The notes under the pieces are model-generated. The model was not told the origin of the DNA and did no database searches. It saw only the letters and a program-made list of their open reading frames with translations. A stretch of 64,000 nucleotides of DNA, taken from Acanthococcus lagerstroemiae (lineage: Eukaryota; Arthropoda; Insecta; Hemiptera; Eriococcidae). Below, piece after piece: positions 33,319-44,839 of this stretch. The stretch covers positions 55,822,955 through 55,886,954 of the forward strand of contig CM063114.1 of assembly GCA_031841125.1 (NCBI GenBank), read 5' to 3'. How positions within the stretch are numbered: position 1 is the first letter of the stretch; every line of letters begins with the position of its first letter. The position numbers and the translations under genes were made by a program.

Positions 33319-34640
33319 ACACTCCCTCACATTGTATGGCTGTAACTTAGAACGTTTGCTCTAAAAAACTTAAATTTAGGTTCTGGCAAGGCTTTTGTTA
33401 ATCCATCTGCTATTTGTTTATCGGATTCAAGATACACAAGTTTAATCACGTTATCAGTGACAAGATCTTTAACATAATGGAACTTTAAATCAATATGTTT
33501 AGTTCTTTTATAGTTGGTGCGATTTTCTGCGATTTTGACACAGGCCTGGTTATCTTCATATACAACTGCGGGACCGGGATCTACACCTACATCTCTCAGG
33601 ATTCCGAGAATCCACGATACTTCCCTTGTAGCTTCAGAAAGCGCAATATACTCCGCTTCTGCGGTTGAAAGAGCTACAATCGATTGCTTCTTAGATTTAT
33701 AGGAGACAGTATGACCAAACACTTTCACAATAAACCCCGTTGTGGATTTACAATCTTCAGATGTTCCCCACGAGGCATCAACAAAACATTCGACGGGCTC
33801 ACCATCTACTCTATAATCATAGGCTAATTTATAGTCTTGAGTACAGTTCAAGTATTTTAAAATACGTAATAAATATTTATAATGCTCGTCAGTAGCTACT
33901 GCAGTATAACGACTCAGGAAATCAATACTAAAGTTAATATCTGGGCGTGTATGCCCTGTAATATACAATAATACACCAGAAGTTCTTGATACGGAAATTT
34001 AGTCTTGACTAAGTCAGCATTACGTTCTAACTTCAAATTTATCTCCATAGGTGTGCGAACTGGTTTGGCATTTATGACACCATATTTTTCAACAGCTTTA
34101 GTTATTAGTCTGTTTTGATCTATGAAAATTACATTATTCTTACGTTCAATATTTAAACCAAGAAATGTGGTCACAGGATCTAGAATACGAACAGAAAAAT
34201 GATTCATCAATTCTTGTAAAAACTGCTTAATATGTCCATCATTTTTACCTACAATCAACAAATCATCAACATATAACAGGACAAGTAAATTTGGGTTCTT
34301 AATGTACAAACAGTGTTCATATCCGGATTGTCTAAAACCATTACTCTTCAATACGGAATTTATTTTGTCATGCCAGTTCTTAGGCGACTGTTTAAGTCCA
34401 TAGATTGATTTGTTAAGTTTTAATACTTCTCCCTCATTAACGACTATTCCCTTAGGAGGTTTCAAGTAGATAGTTTCCTTTAAAATACCGTTTAAAAACG
34501 CTGTTTCAATATCAGCATGTACAATCTTATAATTAAAATGTGCCGCCAATGCTAACAATATTCGTACTGAGGTGATGCTCGCAACTGGAGCGTACGTTAC
34601 ACCGTGATCATCGTTCTGAAACCCTCGAGCCACGAGTCTG
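33319..34640 (-). pseudogene. Truncated Ty1/copia retrotransposon (RT and RNase H)
   Basis: Minus strand: the reverse transcriptase begins near 34640 (KARLVARGFQ, YAPVASITSVR, AFLNG, SIYGLKQSP, active site YVDD around 34250-34270) and runs to about 33990, where the frame changes. RNase H continues at 33327-33968 (GHTRPDINFS, VDASWGTSEDCKST, ALSTAEAEYIAL, RTKHIDLKFHYV). Below 33319 the sequence TGTTGAAAAATA after a GAGGGAGTG purine run looks like the start of the 3' LTR. Gag, protease, integrase and the 5' LTR are missing, and the 5' end runs into the inverted duplication at 34504-34760. Confidence 0.85.
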
Positions 34641-34760
34641 GCTTTCAGAACGATGATCACGGTGTAACGTACGCTCCAGTTGCGAGCATCACCTCAGTAC
34701 GAATATTGTTAGCATTGGCGGCACATTTTAATTATAAGATTGTACATGCTGATATTGAAA
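34504..34760. repeat. Inverted duplication of the copia RT segment
   Basis: The RT stretch encoding QNDDHGVTYAPVASITSVRI and on to VHADIE is present once on the minus strand (34504-34621) and once on the plus strand (34640-34760), head to head around a ~18-bp spacer. The two arms match almost completely. The plus-strand copy stops abruptly at ATTGAAA and joins the AAAATGGCGG-type sequence. Confidence 0.85.
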
Positions 34761-35010
34761 TCAAAATGGCGGTCCAGTATACTCGTCTTTATAGTGCTCT
34801 AGCATCGAGTCTCGATAGGGCTCTATAGTTCGATGCCGAATTGACTACGCGTTACGCTCCGCATAGTCGGATTCGGCATCCACGGGCGCAGTATGAACCA
34901 AAATGGCGGCTTAGTATACCCAGGTGAAACTATGGAGCCCTAGTCTCGACTGGCGCAGCGTGAATCAAAATGGCGGATGATTATACCCATGTTTACAGTG
35001 CTCTAGTGTT
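34761..35010. repeat. Cluster of AAAATGGCGG/AGTATAC inverted-repeat fragments
   Basis: Three AAAATGGCGG motifs occur within 230 bp (CAAAATGGCGGTCCAGTATA near 34764, CCAAAATGGCGGCTTAGTAT near 34899, CAAAATGGCGGATG near 34967), each followed by a TATAC-containing word. GTGCTCTAG and GGGCTC(C)ATAG words accompany them. Related arms occur at 5119-5508, 57480-57958 and 60849-60988. Non-coding MITE debris just upstream of EXOC7. Confidence 0.55.
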
Positions 35011-35209
35011 GAGTGTTGACGGTTGATGATAAAAATGATAAAAATAAATGGAAAATCGTCTAATCGTCTTCACCAAGGAGCAGGGACTGAATTGTGCAGC
35101 GAATAAACCCGAATTTAGAAGGTTTAAGTACTTTTGATTCAATATTGCGTTCATTTGATTCTACAGTTGTTTCAGAATGTTTATGTAGGCCAAGTAGCAT
35201 CTCCTTAAA

Positions 35210-38200
35210 ATGTACGCTGTACAAAATATTCAAGCAGTTGATTCTGCCATTGAAAAAGTAAGTTTGATAACACCCACTTTTGCCTCTCCGTATCACATTC
35301 TTACAACGCATATTTTTATTCCTCTGTCATTTGTATGCCGCAGGAAGAAGCAAATGTCGCTCTCTTCAAAGAACGAGTTGACTTAAGCCGACAGATTACA
35401 ACCAATATGGTCAGTATCCTAGAAACGTTTGAAGATAGATTATCGAAATTGGAAGAAACGATTCTTCCTTTATACAGCGAAACGGAAAACCTTGCAGTTA
35501 CGACAAAAGAGTGAGTTACACGTGATTGCGCAATATATTTTCTGACTAGAGTTACGGTTTCGTAATAATCAACCGTCCGGATTTATAGATATCGAAAAAA
35601 CAATATCAGCTTTGGATCATGTTATTGGTTACTATAGTGTTAGTACCGATGTTGAACCTATCATTCGGGCCGGACCATCAGGGTCGAATAGTTTGGATAA
35701 TTTTCTGAGTGCCTTGGATAAACTGAAGCAAGCTCAGACATACTTCGAGAAGAATAATCCTCAAAGCGTCGAATTAGAAAATGTGGTTAGTAAACATCAC
35801 AGTTCACCTAAAAAGCTTGTTGTAATCCTTCCTTTTGAATTTCTTTGTATTTTTACAGTCTTCGCTTTTCAACAGTGGTGGAGATGCCCTTAACCGGGAG
35901 TTCAAAGAGATATTGCTAAAACACAGCAGACCTATAGCTCCGATTGTGTTATTAGATTTGATTGCCAATGATGAAGGTAAAACGATTCGAAGCAAAAAGG
36001 AACTGAAATTGAAATAGCAATTCTTACGTCGGAATATTCTGTTTCAGATTTAACAACAGACGACTCATCTTCTGTTGCCTCTTATAATCACTTCCCGGAG
36101 AATGTTGCCAGCGACATGATACGAATTGCGAACTGGTTGAACTCCGAATCTCGAGACGAATACATGAACGTGTACGCTCGAATACGAGCCAATGTACTGA
36201 TGAAATCGCTCACTATGTTGAAAGAACACCAACGAAGTGGAAGCGGCGGTAGTGTTCAAGGGGTTGCAGCTTCACCTACTATTGTACGTCTTATCCTTTT
36301 CCTTTCAGTTCAAGACTTGAAAGATATTTGTAAAAATGAATAATTTTTTTTACAGAGACCGAAGTATCAGAATCGGTTGGAACCATCGAATAGGAGAACT
36401 AAGCGTATACAGAATTTGTAAGTAAATTTGAAAACGATTGCTTCAGTATTGTATAGAGATAACAGAATATAACAAGTTTTTTTTTTAAATTTCAGATTCG
36501 AAAAGAAAGCGAATAAAATGTTGCTTACAATTGAGTATTCTACTGGATTTAGTTTGGGGACTCGACGTTCGGGTGCACATTTTGGTGAGAAATATGTTTT
36601 AGTACCTCTTATACAGGGTGTTTCACGAATTGGCCCCTCCTCCCTCTTTTCTGTGGATGCGAAGTCGGATCTTCAAAGGACCAAAATGGATTTTGAAGAG
36701 AAAAGTTCTAGTTTCTTTTCGAATAAAAAAAGTTTCTCTCCCGGCTGGGGGCTCGAACAACTTTGGAATCTCAAGTGTAAAAGTGCCGAACAAAATATTA
36801 TAATAGAGGTTTCATGGGTCACTGATTTCGAATATTACATCAAATTTCTAATCAGTCCTCAATTTAAGCCTAAAAGTTACCGAATTAAAGTGGCTTAAAA
36901 ATTTCGAACAGAAATATTGAAATAGGTTTTTTTTTCTGAGTTTCGAGTCTGATTATGCAACAAATTTTTGATTAAGCCCTGATTTAAGCACAAAAGTGCA
37001 AATTTTGGACTTGAAGAGGGCAATTCGAAAACATTTCCCCATCGTCTGAATCAAGTGGAATCAAAAGTCATTGAAAAAGATACTCGAGTTTTAGCCCTCC
37101 TCTGTCATATTTGATGGTCAGATGGACACTTGTGATTTCTGATGAGTGAATAACCAAATTTCATAGTGATGTAGCAATTTGATAGAATTGTCGGAACCTG
37201 TCTGCTGTATCTAATGCCCCAATAATTTGAAATTTTTTAATTTGGTCATAATCGTTTTCGGAAAAATACTTGTCAGTTGTTGAAGTGATGATATCGGTGG
37301 AATAATTTGATTGGTTACCGGATTTGGAAATCGTAAAATCGAGTTAGCCAGGTCTAAGGTAAACTTTTCCATAGTCTCCCCTTCCTCCTGTTGTCTTACC
37401 TGGCTTGTACATATTAGGAACTTGTGGCATACTTCTCAGTAGCTACATACATGGAAACTTATAACCGAGTGTAATGAATGAAAAGTTATTCGAAGATTAA
37501 GAACTCCCCCATAACCGGGGACAAGTTCTCAGTTTTTTTCAGTGTCTATTGCTGATTACCTGCTTCTAATCCGAACGTTACCAATTTCCAATTTCATCTA
37601 ACGAAGCTTAAGTTATTACATCACTTATCATACTAATAACCACATTTTCACCAATTTCGTTTTTCAAGTTCTCCATCATATAAATCTTTGTTTCTCCTTT
37701 CCATCATTGTAGTGTAATTAGAATGTGTTGCACATCATATTGTTATGTTTTAAGGTGAAAACCGCGAAGACGTCATCGATGAGCAAGAAATGGAAAATTA
37801 TCTCATGACAGTGATGGCTGTGCAGAAATTGATGCAAAATGAACTTTCTTTGTTATCCGGCATAATTCCTTCCCAGCATCAGCATCAAGTGTTTCAAATT
37901 ATCATTCAAGAAGCTCTAGATGCCATTGTTCAAGATGGCGAGGTAAATTCGGTCTTTCGATATTTTGAAAGCGCTCCGTTACTTAGCCAGTTATCTTAGT
38001 TCAGTGCAGTTTTAACAATGAAAATGTTTCCGACAGAGTATTGCCTTGAGGGCTAAACGATGTGTAAATCGGCACGATTTCTCCACCGCGCTTGTTATAT
38101 TCCCAATTTTGAAGCATCTGCTCGCCATGAAACCAGATTTTGAAAAGACGATCGAAAGTTGTGATTACAACGTCAGAACTCAGTTTTCGAACATCCTAAA

Positions 38201-39396
38201 CACGCTTCAAATTACAGTAGGTATTCATCGTACTTGTGTCAGGGCTCGGCATTTCAAGTCACACTATAAAGGTCTGATTACAGGGCTCCAAAGTGTTGGA
38301 GGATTTTGTCGAACACATAAAATCAGATTCGAACTCATCGTTGCCTCCGGACGGAACTGTGTACCAGCTGACGAGTGATGTGCTCTTCTTCTTAGAACAG
38401 TTACTCGATTACATAGACATCATCGGGACTGTTCTCGCTCAAGATTCAGCGTACTCGAACGCTTTAGCCAGCATTCCTCCGGATTCAAAACGGGGTCCGG
38501 TTGATAAGAATCGAGCGCTGTTGGGAATTTACATCAGTAATTCGTTTTTCTGTGTTTATTCTTTTTACATACGATGTTAGAATTGTCCGTTTATAGTTTC
38601 ATTGTAATTCTAGAAAAAGTGCTGTCTCAGCTGAACCTGACACTGCTGAATAAGAGTGACTTGTACAGCGACATGGGAGTCCGAGTTCTCTTCCGACTGA
38701 ATAATTGTAATTACGTACTGAAAAGCCTCCAAAGATGTGCCCTTCTCGAATTGGTTTCTTTGTCAGAGCCGGAATGCGAAGACACTTACTACAAAATGAT
38801 AGCTACTCATAAAAAAGTTTATCAGCAGTGGTATGACGTTCGTTTTGTTTGTGCGGAAGGTTTCTGGAAAAGGATAGACTTAACATTGTATTCGTGTTTC
38901 AGCTGGAACAAAGTTTTGAATTACATCTCGAACGTCGACGATATTCAGTTGTATTACGGTAAACTGAAAGATAAGGAAAAAAATCTTCTGAAGGAACGAT
39001 TTTCGGTAAGTTAAAAGCTAGCTCGTCTTTTTGAGTTAGTAGAATAGTGATTTTTGTTAATGTTTGTGCGTGGTTTGAAAGAATTTCAATAAAGAAATCG
39101 AAGAGATTTCGAAACTCCAGCGAGGTTATTCGGTGCCAGATTTCGAACTGAGAGAGGGATTGAAACGTGATAACAAAGAATTTATTTTACCGAAGTACTA
39201 CTCGTTCTACGATAAGTAAGTTATTTCTGATGAATAACTTTGCTGATGTGGTGTGCTTTATGAGCGGATGTAGAAGTTGCAATTCATTTTCAGGTACGCT
39301 AATCTTCCATTTGCCAGGAATATTGAAAAATATGTGAAGTATACTCCAGAACAGGTGGCTGCCATGATGGATCGTTTTTTCGATATAGCTGCCTGA
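35210..39396 (+). CDS. EXOC7: Exocyst complex component 7 (Exo70)
   Basis: Subunit of the octameric exocyst that tethers secretory vesicles to the plasma membrane and binds phosphoinositides. Exons: 35210-35257, 35344-35510, 35589-35785, 35859-35976, 36048-36283, 36356-36417, 36496-36584, 37755-37942, 38037-38216, 38284-38536, 38614-38830, 38903-39005, 39082-39215 and 39294-39396 (TGA), about 698 residues. The N-terminal coiled-coil region reads TTNMVSILETFEDRLSKLEE and SALDHVIGYYSV. The C-terminal Exo70 domain has HDFSTALVIFPILKHL, VLEDFVEHIKSD, NNCNYVLKSLQ and the ending NIEKYVKYTPEQVAAMMDR, close to the animal family. All phases close except at exon 2/3, where one extra base remains. An A6 run at about 35595 may hold one A too many. 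The short first exon is the least certain. Confidence 0.92.
36585..37754. other. Long EXOC7 intron 7, repeat-like, non-coding
   Basis: The longest intron of the gene. Contains a 126-codon frame running out of exon 7 through the donor (36518-36898) with no homology that I recognise. It includes the phrase ATACAGGGTGTTTCA, which is common in arthropod interspersed repeats. The rest is AT-rich. Confidence 0.4.
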
Positions 39397-39867
39397 TAGC
39401 TCGTGGGTTTTTGTACCCTTGAATAGACTTTTGTAATTCATTTTTGTAAGTATCTTAATCCATTTTACATTATTGATATTGCAACTTCACTCATTTTCAT
39501 TGTTATTTTATTTTGTATACATGTAAGTACGTTGTTATAAAAATTCCTGATAGAAATATTCAATTCTCATAGTTGTTGGAGGCAGTGACAAAACTTTGAC
39601 ATCATGCAAGTAGCCTATGTTCCTTCCAGCTATATTACAAAGCTTATGGTGTTTTTTTTGGCGGGAGCCGACTGAATGTTGTATTATGATAAAAATAATA
39701 GAAAATTACGTTGACGGCATCAATGGGACGCTATTCAGCAAAAGGGAACCAACTAGCAAAATCCGCTTTTTGAGAACACGTGATTCGAAGTTCAAGAGCA
39801 CAGATGGGCGTTGCTCTTGAAGAACAAGTTGTTCACTTGCTCTTGTTCACTACTTGGTGAACTTAGT
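39397..39867. other. EXOC7 3' flank and a dispersed repeat fragment
   Basis: Bases 39723-39796 (GACGCTATTCAGCAAAAGGG, ACCAACTAGCAAAATCC, GAGAACACGTGATTCGAAG) match 59535-59610 and, inverted, 41315-41385. No gene after the EXOC7 stop. I see no unambiguous polyadenylation signal. Confidence 0.45.
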
Positions 39868-40937
39868 TCTGAACAGAGATGGGCGTTGTTCACTATTTGA
39901 TGATCTTGCTCTTGTTCTTTTCCATTTTTAGTGAACTAGTTCTTGCTCTTGTTCACTTGGTGTTCCAACTAATCTAGTTCATAGTTTGTTCATTAAAAAG
40001 AACCTTTTCTCTTGGTCTTTCTCATTTAAAATAGGGTTTTTGTACAGACAAATTGCGAGCAAAAATGTTTTTTGGGTAATAGCCTACAACTGAAAACTAG
40101 GCTGTTGCCCAAACAATTTTTTCAATCCCCATTGAAATCCTATGAGATTCTTAATAAAATTTAGATATCAAATAAGAATTCAATAATGTTATAATTTGTA
40201 ATTTATTGGAACTCTGAAACCATTATGAAAGTTGAAATTAAAGTCTAGAAAGTAGAAATATAATATAAGAAAAAGCAAAAAAAAAAAAGAAACAGTTGAT
40301 CAGGTCCAAAAACCGTGAACTAGTTCTTGTTCTTTTTTTGGGGAGGTGAACTAGAGTTCAGAACTAAGTTCACCAAATAGTGAACAAGAGCAAGTAAACA
40401 ACTTGTTCTTCAAGAGCAACGCCCATCTCTCGTTCTGATCTTGTTCATCTCCCCAAAAAAAGAACAAGAACTAGTTCACGATTTTTGGACCTGATCAACT
40501 TGTTCATTCTTTGCTCATCTATTTTTATTTTTTTTTGATTTTTCTTGTATATTTCCACTTTTTAGACTTTAGTTTCAACTTTCATAATGGTTTCAGAGTT
40601 ACAATTACAAATTATAACATTATTGAATTTGTATTTGATGTTTAAATTTTATCAACAATCTCATAGGATTTCAATGAGGATTAAAAAATTGTTTGGGCAA
40701 CAGCCTAGTTTTCAGTTGTAGGCTATTACCCAAAAAACATTTTTGCTTGCAATTTGTTTGTACAAAAACCTTATTTTTAAATGAGCAAGATCAAGAGTAA
40801 AGGTTCTTTTTAATGAACAAACGATGAACGAGATCAGTTGGAAGACCAAGTGAACAAGAGCAAGAACTAGTTCACTAAAAATGGAAAAGAGCAAGAGCAA
40901 GTTCATTAAATAGTGAACAATGCCCATCTCTGATTGT
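39868..40937. repeat. Large foldback with ~490-bp arms (ATGGGCGTTGTTCAC type)
   Basis: The arm starting CAGAGATGGGCGTTGTTCAC at about 39868 is mirrored by the arm ending GTGAACAATGCCCATCTCTG at about 40937. The arms stay alignable to TTTTTTGGGGAG / CTCCCCAAAAAAAG near 40350 and 40450, around a spacer of about 90 bp that itself repeats the end motif. Internal words GAACTAGTTCTTG, CAAGAGCAAG and GGCTGTTGCCCAAACAA occur on both arms. No coding capacity. Confidence 0.8.
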
Positions 40938-41099
40938 CCAACAACACTGGCCATGCTGTGATGAGTAGGGCTAGGAAAATATGTTTTTAAAAAATGTAAA
41001 ATATGCGCATAAAATCTGTAACATTTAACATTGCTAATAAAAAATATACTACAAATATTCTCCAAAAACTAACATTTGCTTATCAGTGTTAGCCTAAAG

Positions 41100-41390
41100 T
41101 TCCAACAGATAATTGTTCTATTAGAGCGATATCAAATAAACGCTGCCAACCAATATTTGTATATTTGTAAACAAAATGAGTTATTAGTATTGTTGGAAAG
41201 AGCATAATACGTAGAATTTTTCAAAATTGGGCCCCCGAATCAAAAATGTGTACTCACGTTGAAAAAAGTTTATAAGTAAACGCTATGTCATATATAGTTT
41301 TACGTGGCTCTTGAACTTCAAATCACGTGTTCTCAAATAACAGATTTTGCTGGTTGGTTCCCTTACGCTTAATAGTGTCCAGTTATGTTA
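41100..41390. repeat. Dispersed repeat, copy 1 (TGTACTCACGTTGAAAAAAG)
   Basis: Contains AACAAAATGAGTTATTAGTA, TTGGAAAGAGCATAA, GCCCCCGAATCAAAAATGTG and CTCACGTTGAAAAAAG. All return in inverse orientation at 59980-60120, and in part at 2550-2690. The right edge (TCACGTGTTCTC..TTGCTGGTTGGTTCCC) is the inverse of 39740-39790 and 59560-59605. A 220-600-bp MITE-like family. Confidence 0.55.
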
Positions 41391-41564
41391 TGGTTCAGCA
41401 ACATCATTTGGTTATCATTAATCATTATGGTTATGGTTACATGTTTCCTTCATTAATGGTTATAATTTTGTTAGTTTACTATATTTCATGGCTCTGAGCA
41501 AGTGAATGGTAACTCCAACTCTAACTCAGCCTCGTTCTTTTTTCACAGCATGGGCTCTGACTTT

Positions 41565-42010
41565 CAGTGTATTGCAGCCAGCCGAAAGCCAAATTTAGCT
41601 GAATTTTTCATGATAAGAAAAAAGCTGTAAGCCAGCTTTATTTGTACCTTCACAAGCCAAAAGTCGAGAGAAGCCAAATTTTTCCAGCTTTCTTTTGGCT
41701 TCTCAAAAACCTATAAAAAAATCGTGTGCTCTCATCAATTTTCTTGTGTGTGATATTTTTGAGAACTGCATTTCCCCTCCTTAAACCTTAAGACTTCAGC
41801 TCAGGTGTCAGTTGACAGCAAATTTCAGCAGTGTATTCCAGCCAGCTGAAAGCGAAAAGCCAAATTCAGCCGAATTTTTACTGATAAGAGAAAAGCCGAA
41901 AGCCAGCCGAATATTTCTTAAAAGCCGAAAGCGGAAAGTCAAATCCGTATTTTCAAGGTCAAAAGCTTAAGTCGAAAGCCGAAGCTAAAATTTTTAGCTG
42001 CAATGCACTG
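41565..42010. mobile_element. hAT-like MITE, AAAGCCGAAAGCC family
   Basis: Ends CAGTGTATTGCAGC and GCTGCAATGCACTG are inverses with one difference. Flanks share TGACTTT on each side (41558-41564 and 42011-42017), close to an 8-bp duplication. A second CAGTGTATTCCAGCCAGC near 41829 suggests one copy inserted into or fused with another. The interior is rich in AAAGCCGAAAGCCAGC words. Confidence 0.65.
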
Positions 42011-42850
42011 TGACTTTGACTCTGACCTTTAAAAAGTAGGCAGCTCCGGCTCCCATTGGGATGCATGCATTTTCTCTTTCCTCAAAAATTTTTATTTTGA
42101 TACAAGAATTCCCAATTCCCATTTTCTGGGGAAAATATACAACAGGAATTCCTATTTCCCAAATTCCCGATTAAAAACATCATGCAACTTAGAAATCAAC
42201 TTATTTTTGATCAATTTGATGTGTCAAATATTAAATGGGAAATTATCATTGAAAATTCGAACTACAAATATGTTAGAATTTAGAAAGGAGTTTTGTATTA
42301 TCTGAGTAAGGAGTATAATTATTTAAATCAAAGTTGGTTGGCTTCTGATCGTATATACCAATTCCATCTGCCCGTGTTCAATGGATAATAAATTAATTAG
42401 CAAATTTTGAAATTGTATGCATTTTAATGGGAAGAATTACGTATAGTCCATTTCCAGATAAGAGTATCAAAAACCCATAGACGTGGTGGCATCACAGAGG
42501 AAAAGGGAAGTAAGAAATTCACACTGAATGCATCAAAGACGCAGCGCACGTTCTCAGGAAGTGATACGTGATTGGTTGCAAAATTGAACCCGTGAACGTA
42601 TTAGTCTGTGGTCTGTCTCTAGTGTTTTTATGCCTGCCAGCAGCAGGCACCATTTATCAATTGGTCCAAATAAGTACTCTATACAGATCATTTCCATGGG
42701 AAGCAGCCCCCCCCCAGGTACTAGGGGCAAGTTGATCTCAAAATGTAGGAAATGAAAAATCAGCACTTCTTTAGTAAAGGTTTCTTACCAAATTTTCTCC
42801 GTTTTTCTCCATCTCTCACCGTTCTCAAGATATTTGTCATTTTCCGGAAA
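42011..42850. other. No gene recognised; repeat fragments
   Basis: 42055-42190 has AATTCCCAATTCCCATTT words like the repeat at 7360-7440. The rest is AT-rich with a poly-C run near 42708-42716. No supported gene. Confidence 0.35.
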
Positions 42851-42854
42851 ATTT

Positions 42855-43830
42855 TCGATTGTACCCGAAATGTACCCAAATGTACCGCAAATATTACAAA
42901 ATGTACCTCCTCCCCTTGTGAAGAGGGAACAAAAGTACTTTGGTGGGGCCAGGGTAACAGGAGCCCCCCCCCCCAATTTGTCTGATTTTGTCAAATTTGG
43001 TTCGAATGAAATGTACCCCAAATGTACCAAAATGTACCACCAATTATCTGAAATGTATCCCCTTTAGAGCCGCATGGGGAGGATTAAATTTGGTGGGGCT
43101 GTGGTAACGTTAGCCCCTCCCCATTTGTTCCAATTTCACCTAATTAGAATAAAATGTACCCGAAATGTACCACCAACTATCTGAAATGTACCCCCTTTAT
43201 CATCGCAGGGGGAGGATTAAATATAATGGGGATTTGCTAACGTTAGCCCCCCCCCCATTCGTTCCACTTTCACCGAATTTGTGCAGAACATTACCACAGA
43301 CCCACCTAATTTAATCCTCCCCCCGCAGCTATAAAGGGGGTACATTTAAGATAATTGGTGGTACATTTCAGTACATCTCGGGTACATTTAATTCGAACCA
43401 AATTTGACGAAATCAGCTAAGTTGGGAGCTCTAATTCATCTCCGCCCCCTTACACTTTTGGTATTACATGTGAAGGGAGGGGGTACATTTTGTTTAAGTG
43501 ATGGTACATACATTTAGGTACATTTCGGGTACATTTCATTCTGCACTAATTCGTTGAAATTGGAACAAATGGGGGAGGGGCTAACGTTACCACAGCCCCA
43601 CCAAATTGAATCCTGCCACTCGCGGCTATAAAGGGGGTTTATTTCAGGTAATTGGTGATACATTTCGGTACATTTTGGGTATATTTCATTCGAACCAAAT
43701 TAGACGAAATCAGACAAATTGGGGGCGAGGTTCCGTTAACCTGGCCCCACCAAAGTACTTTTGTTCCCCCTTTGCAAGGGGAGGAGGTACATTTTGTAAT
43801 ATTAGCGGTACATTTAGGGTACATTTCCCC
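42855..43830. repeat. Foldback built from dozens of AAATGTACC motifs
   Basis: The left half is full of AAATGTACC (CGAAATGTACCCAAATGTAC, AAAATGTACCACCAA), the right half of its inverse GGTACATTT, so the whole forms a ~1-kb imperfect palindrome. The outer arms 42855-43030 and 43646-43830 pair well, including GGGAACAAAAGTACTTTGGT and its inverse. Blocks TTTGGTGGGGC and GCTAACGTTAGCCCC recur between motif runs, and poly-C stretches occur at several places. Short frames cross it on both strands but reflect the repeat. Confidence 0.8.
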
Positions 43831-43924
43831 TACCCCAAAATCAGGTCTAAAATCAAGTTTGGGAAGCCAGAGTAAAAGACCCATCTTTCGGCAATTTTGC
43901 CAAATTTTCATAAATGTAGTGACG

Positions 43925-44535
43925 CCTTAAACTCATTGGATCTGCAATACAATTCGCACCGATATGCATTTGCGAGATTGCGAATTTCCTTGGGCGAACT
44001 GGTAAAAGGCGAAAATCTTTGGACTGGAAACTGCTAGGGGAAAACTGAAAAATACATTTTATTCGACATTTTCTCCTCTATCCAGAATTTCAAACCGCAC
44101 TGCTCTAACTGCCTCCATTTCAAAATTATTCGCGGTTCGTCCCAGTAAAATAGAAGGTACATTGGGTTGGAATTTGTGCGATGTGTGCCATATGCAACGT
44201 GTCGAAGGGGCTAACACAAAAAAGTTTTCAATTTTGTGTTTCTCGGCAACGGTGCGTCGCCGCCAAATTTGAACTCCACATTCGGACGCAGCGTGAGAAA
44301 CTGAGGACAAAACAGTATTTAATTCAAAATTTTGAAAATTTCTCCAAACTATACATCGTGTCTTTTGTGGTCCAAAAAAGACTTCCGGAGAGCTTCGGCG
44401 TCGGCGCTGGCGCTGATTACTTCGTTTTTCGAAACGAATTTGAATCCGTTGTTAAAATTGAGCTACAGTCAATTTTTGACCCATTTTGACCACATTTTCG
44501 AGTGCGCCTTCGACACGTTGCATATGCCACCCTTC
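43925..44535. repeat. Left flanking module of the satellite array
   Basis: Bases 43960-44530 match 54258-54845 in the same orientation with high similarity (shared GGAAACTGCTAGGGGAAAAC, CATATGCAACGTGTCGAAGG, GCTTCGGCGTCGGCGCTGGC). The module also contains a diverged monomer-like piece (TTGGGCGAACTGGTAAAAGG versus the monomer's CTGGGGCGAACTAATAAAAT), suggesting it shares ancestry with the array. Confidence 0.75.
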
Positions 44536-44839
44536 GCACATAATTCTAGCAGTCTTTTCGCCTTTTACCAGTTCGCCCCAGGAAATTTGCAATCTCGCAA
44601 ATGCATATTGGTGCGAATTGTATTAGTTTTTCGAGACGAATTCGAATCCGTTGTCAAAATTGAGCTAGAGTCAAATTTTGACCCATTTTGACCGCATTTT
44701 CGAGTATATTTCGGCAATTTTGCCAGATTTTCAAATTTGTAGTGACGCCTCAAACTCGTTGGATCTGCAATACAATTCGCACCAATATGCATTTGCGAGA
44801 TTGCGAATTTTTTTGAGCGAACTGGTAAAAGGCGAAAAT
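44536..44839. repeat. Partial second copy of the flanking module
   Basis: GAATTCGAATCCGTTGTCAA, GACCCATTTTGACC and CTCGTTGGATCTGCAATACA repeat sequences already present at 43930-44000 and 44435-44500, so the left flank is itself partly duplicated before the array starts. Confidence 0.6.

Noticed and set aside
36518..36898. 126-codon frame through EXOC7 exon 7
   Set aside because: Runs past a good donor into repeat-like intron. Exon 8 homology continues at 37755.
42752..43067. Overlapping small frames in the AAATGTACC foldback
   Set aside because: Low-complexity translation of a repeated 9-mer, present on both strands.
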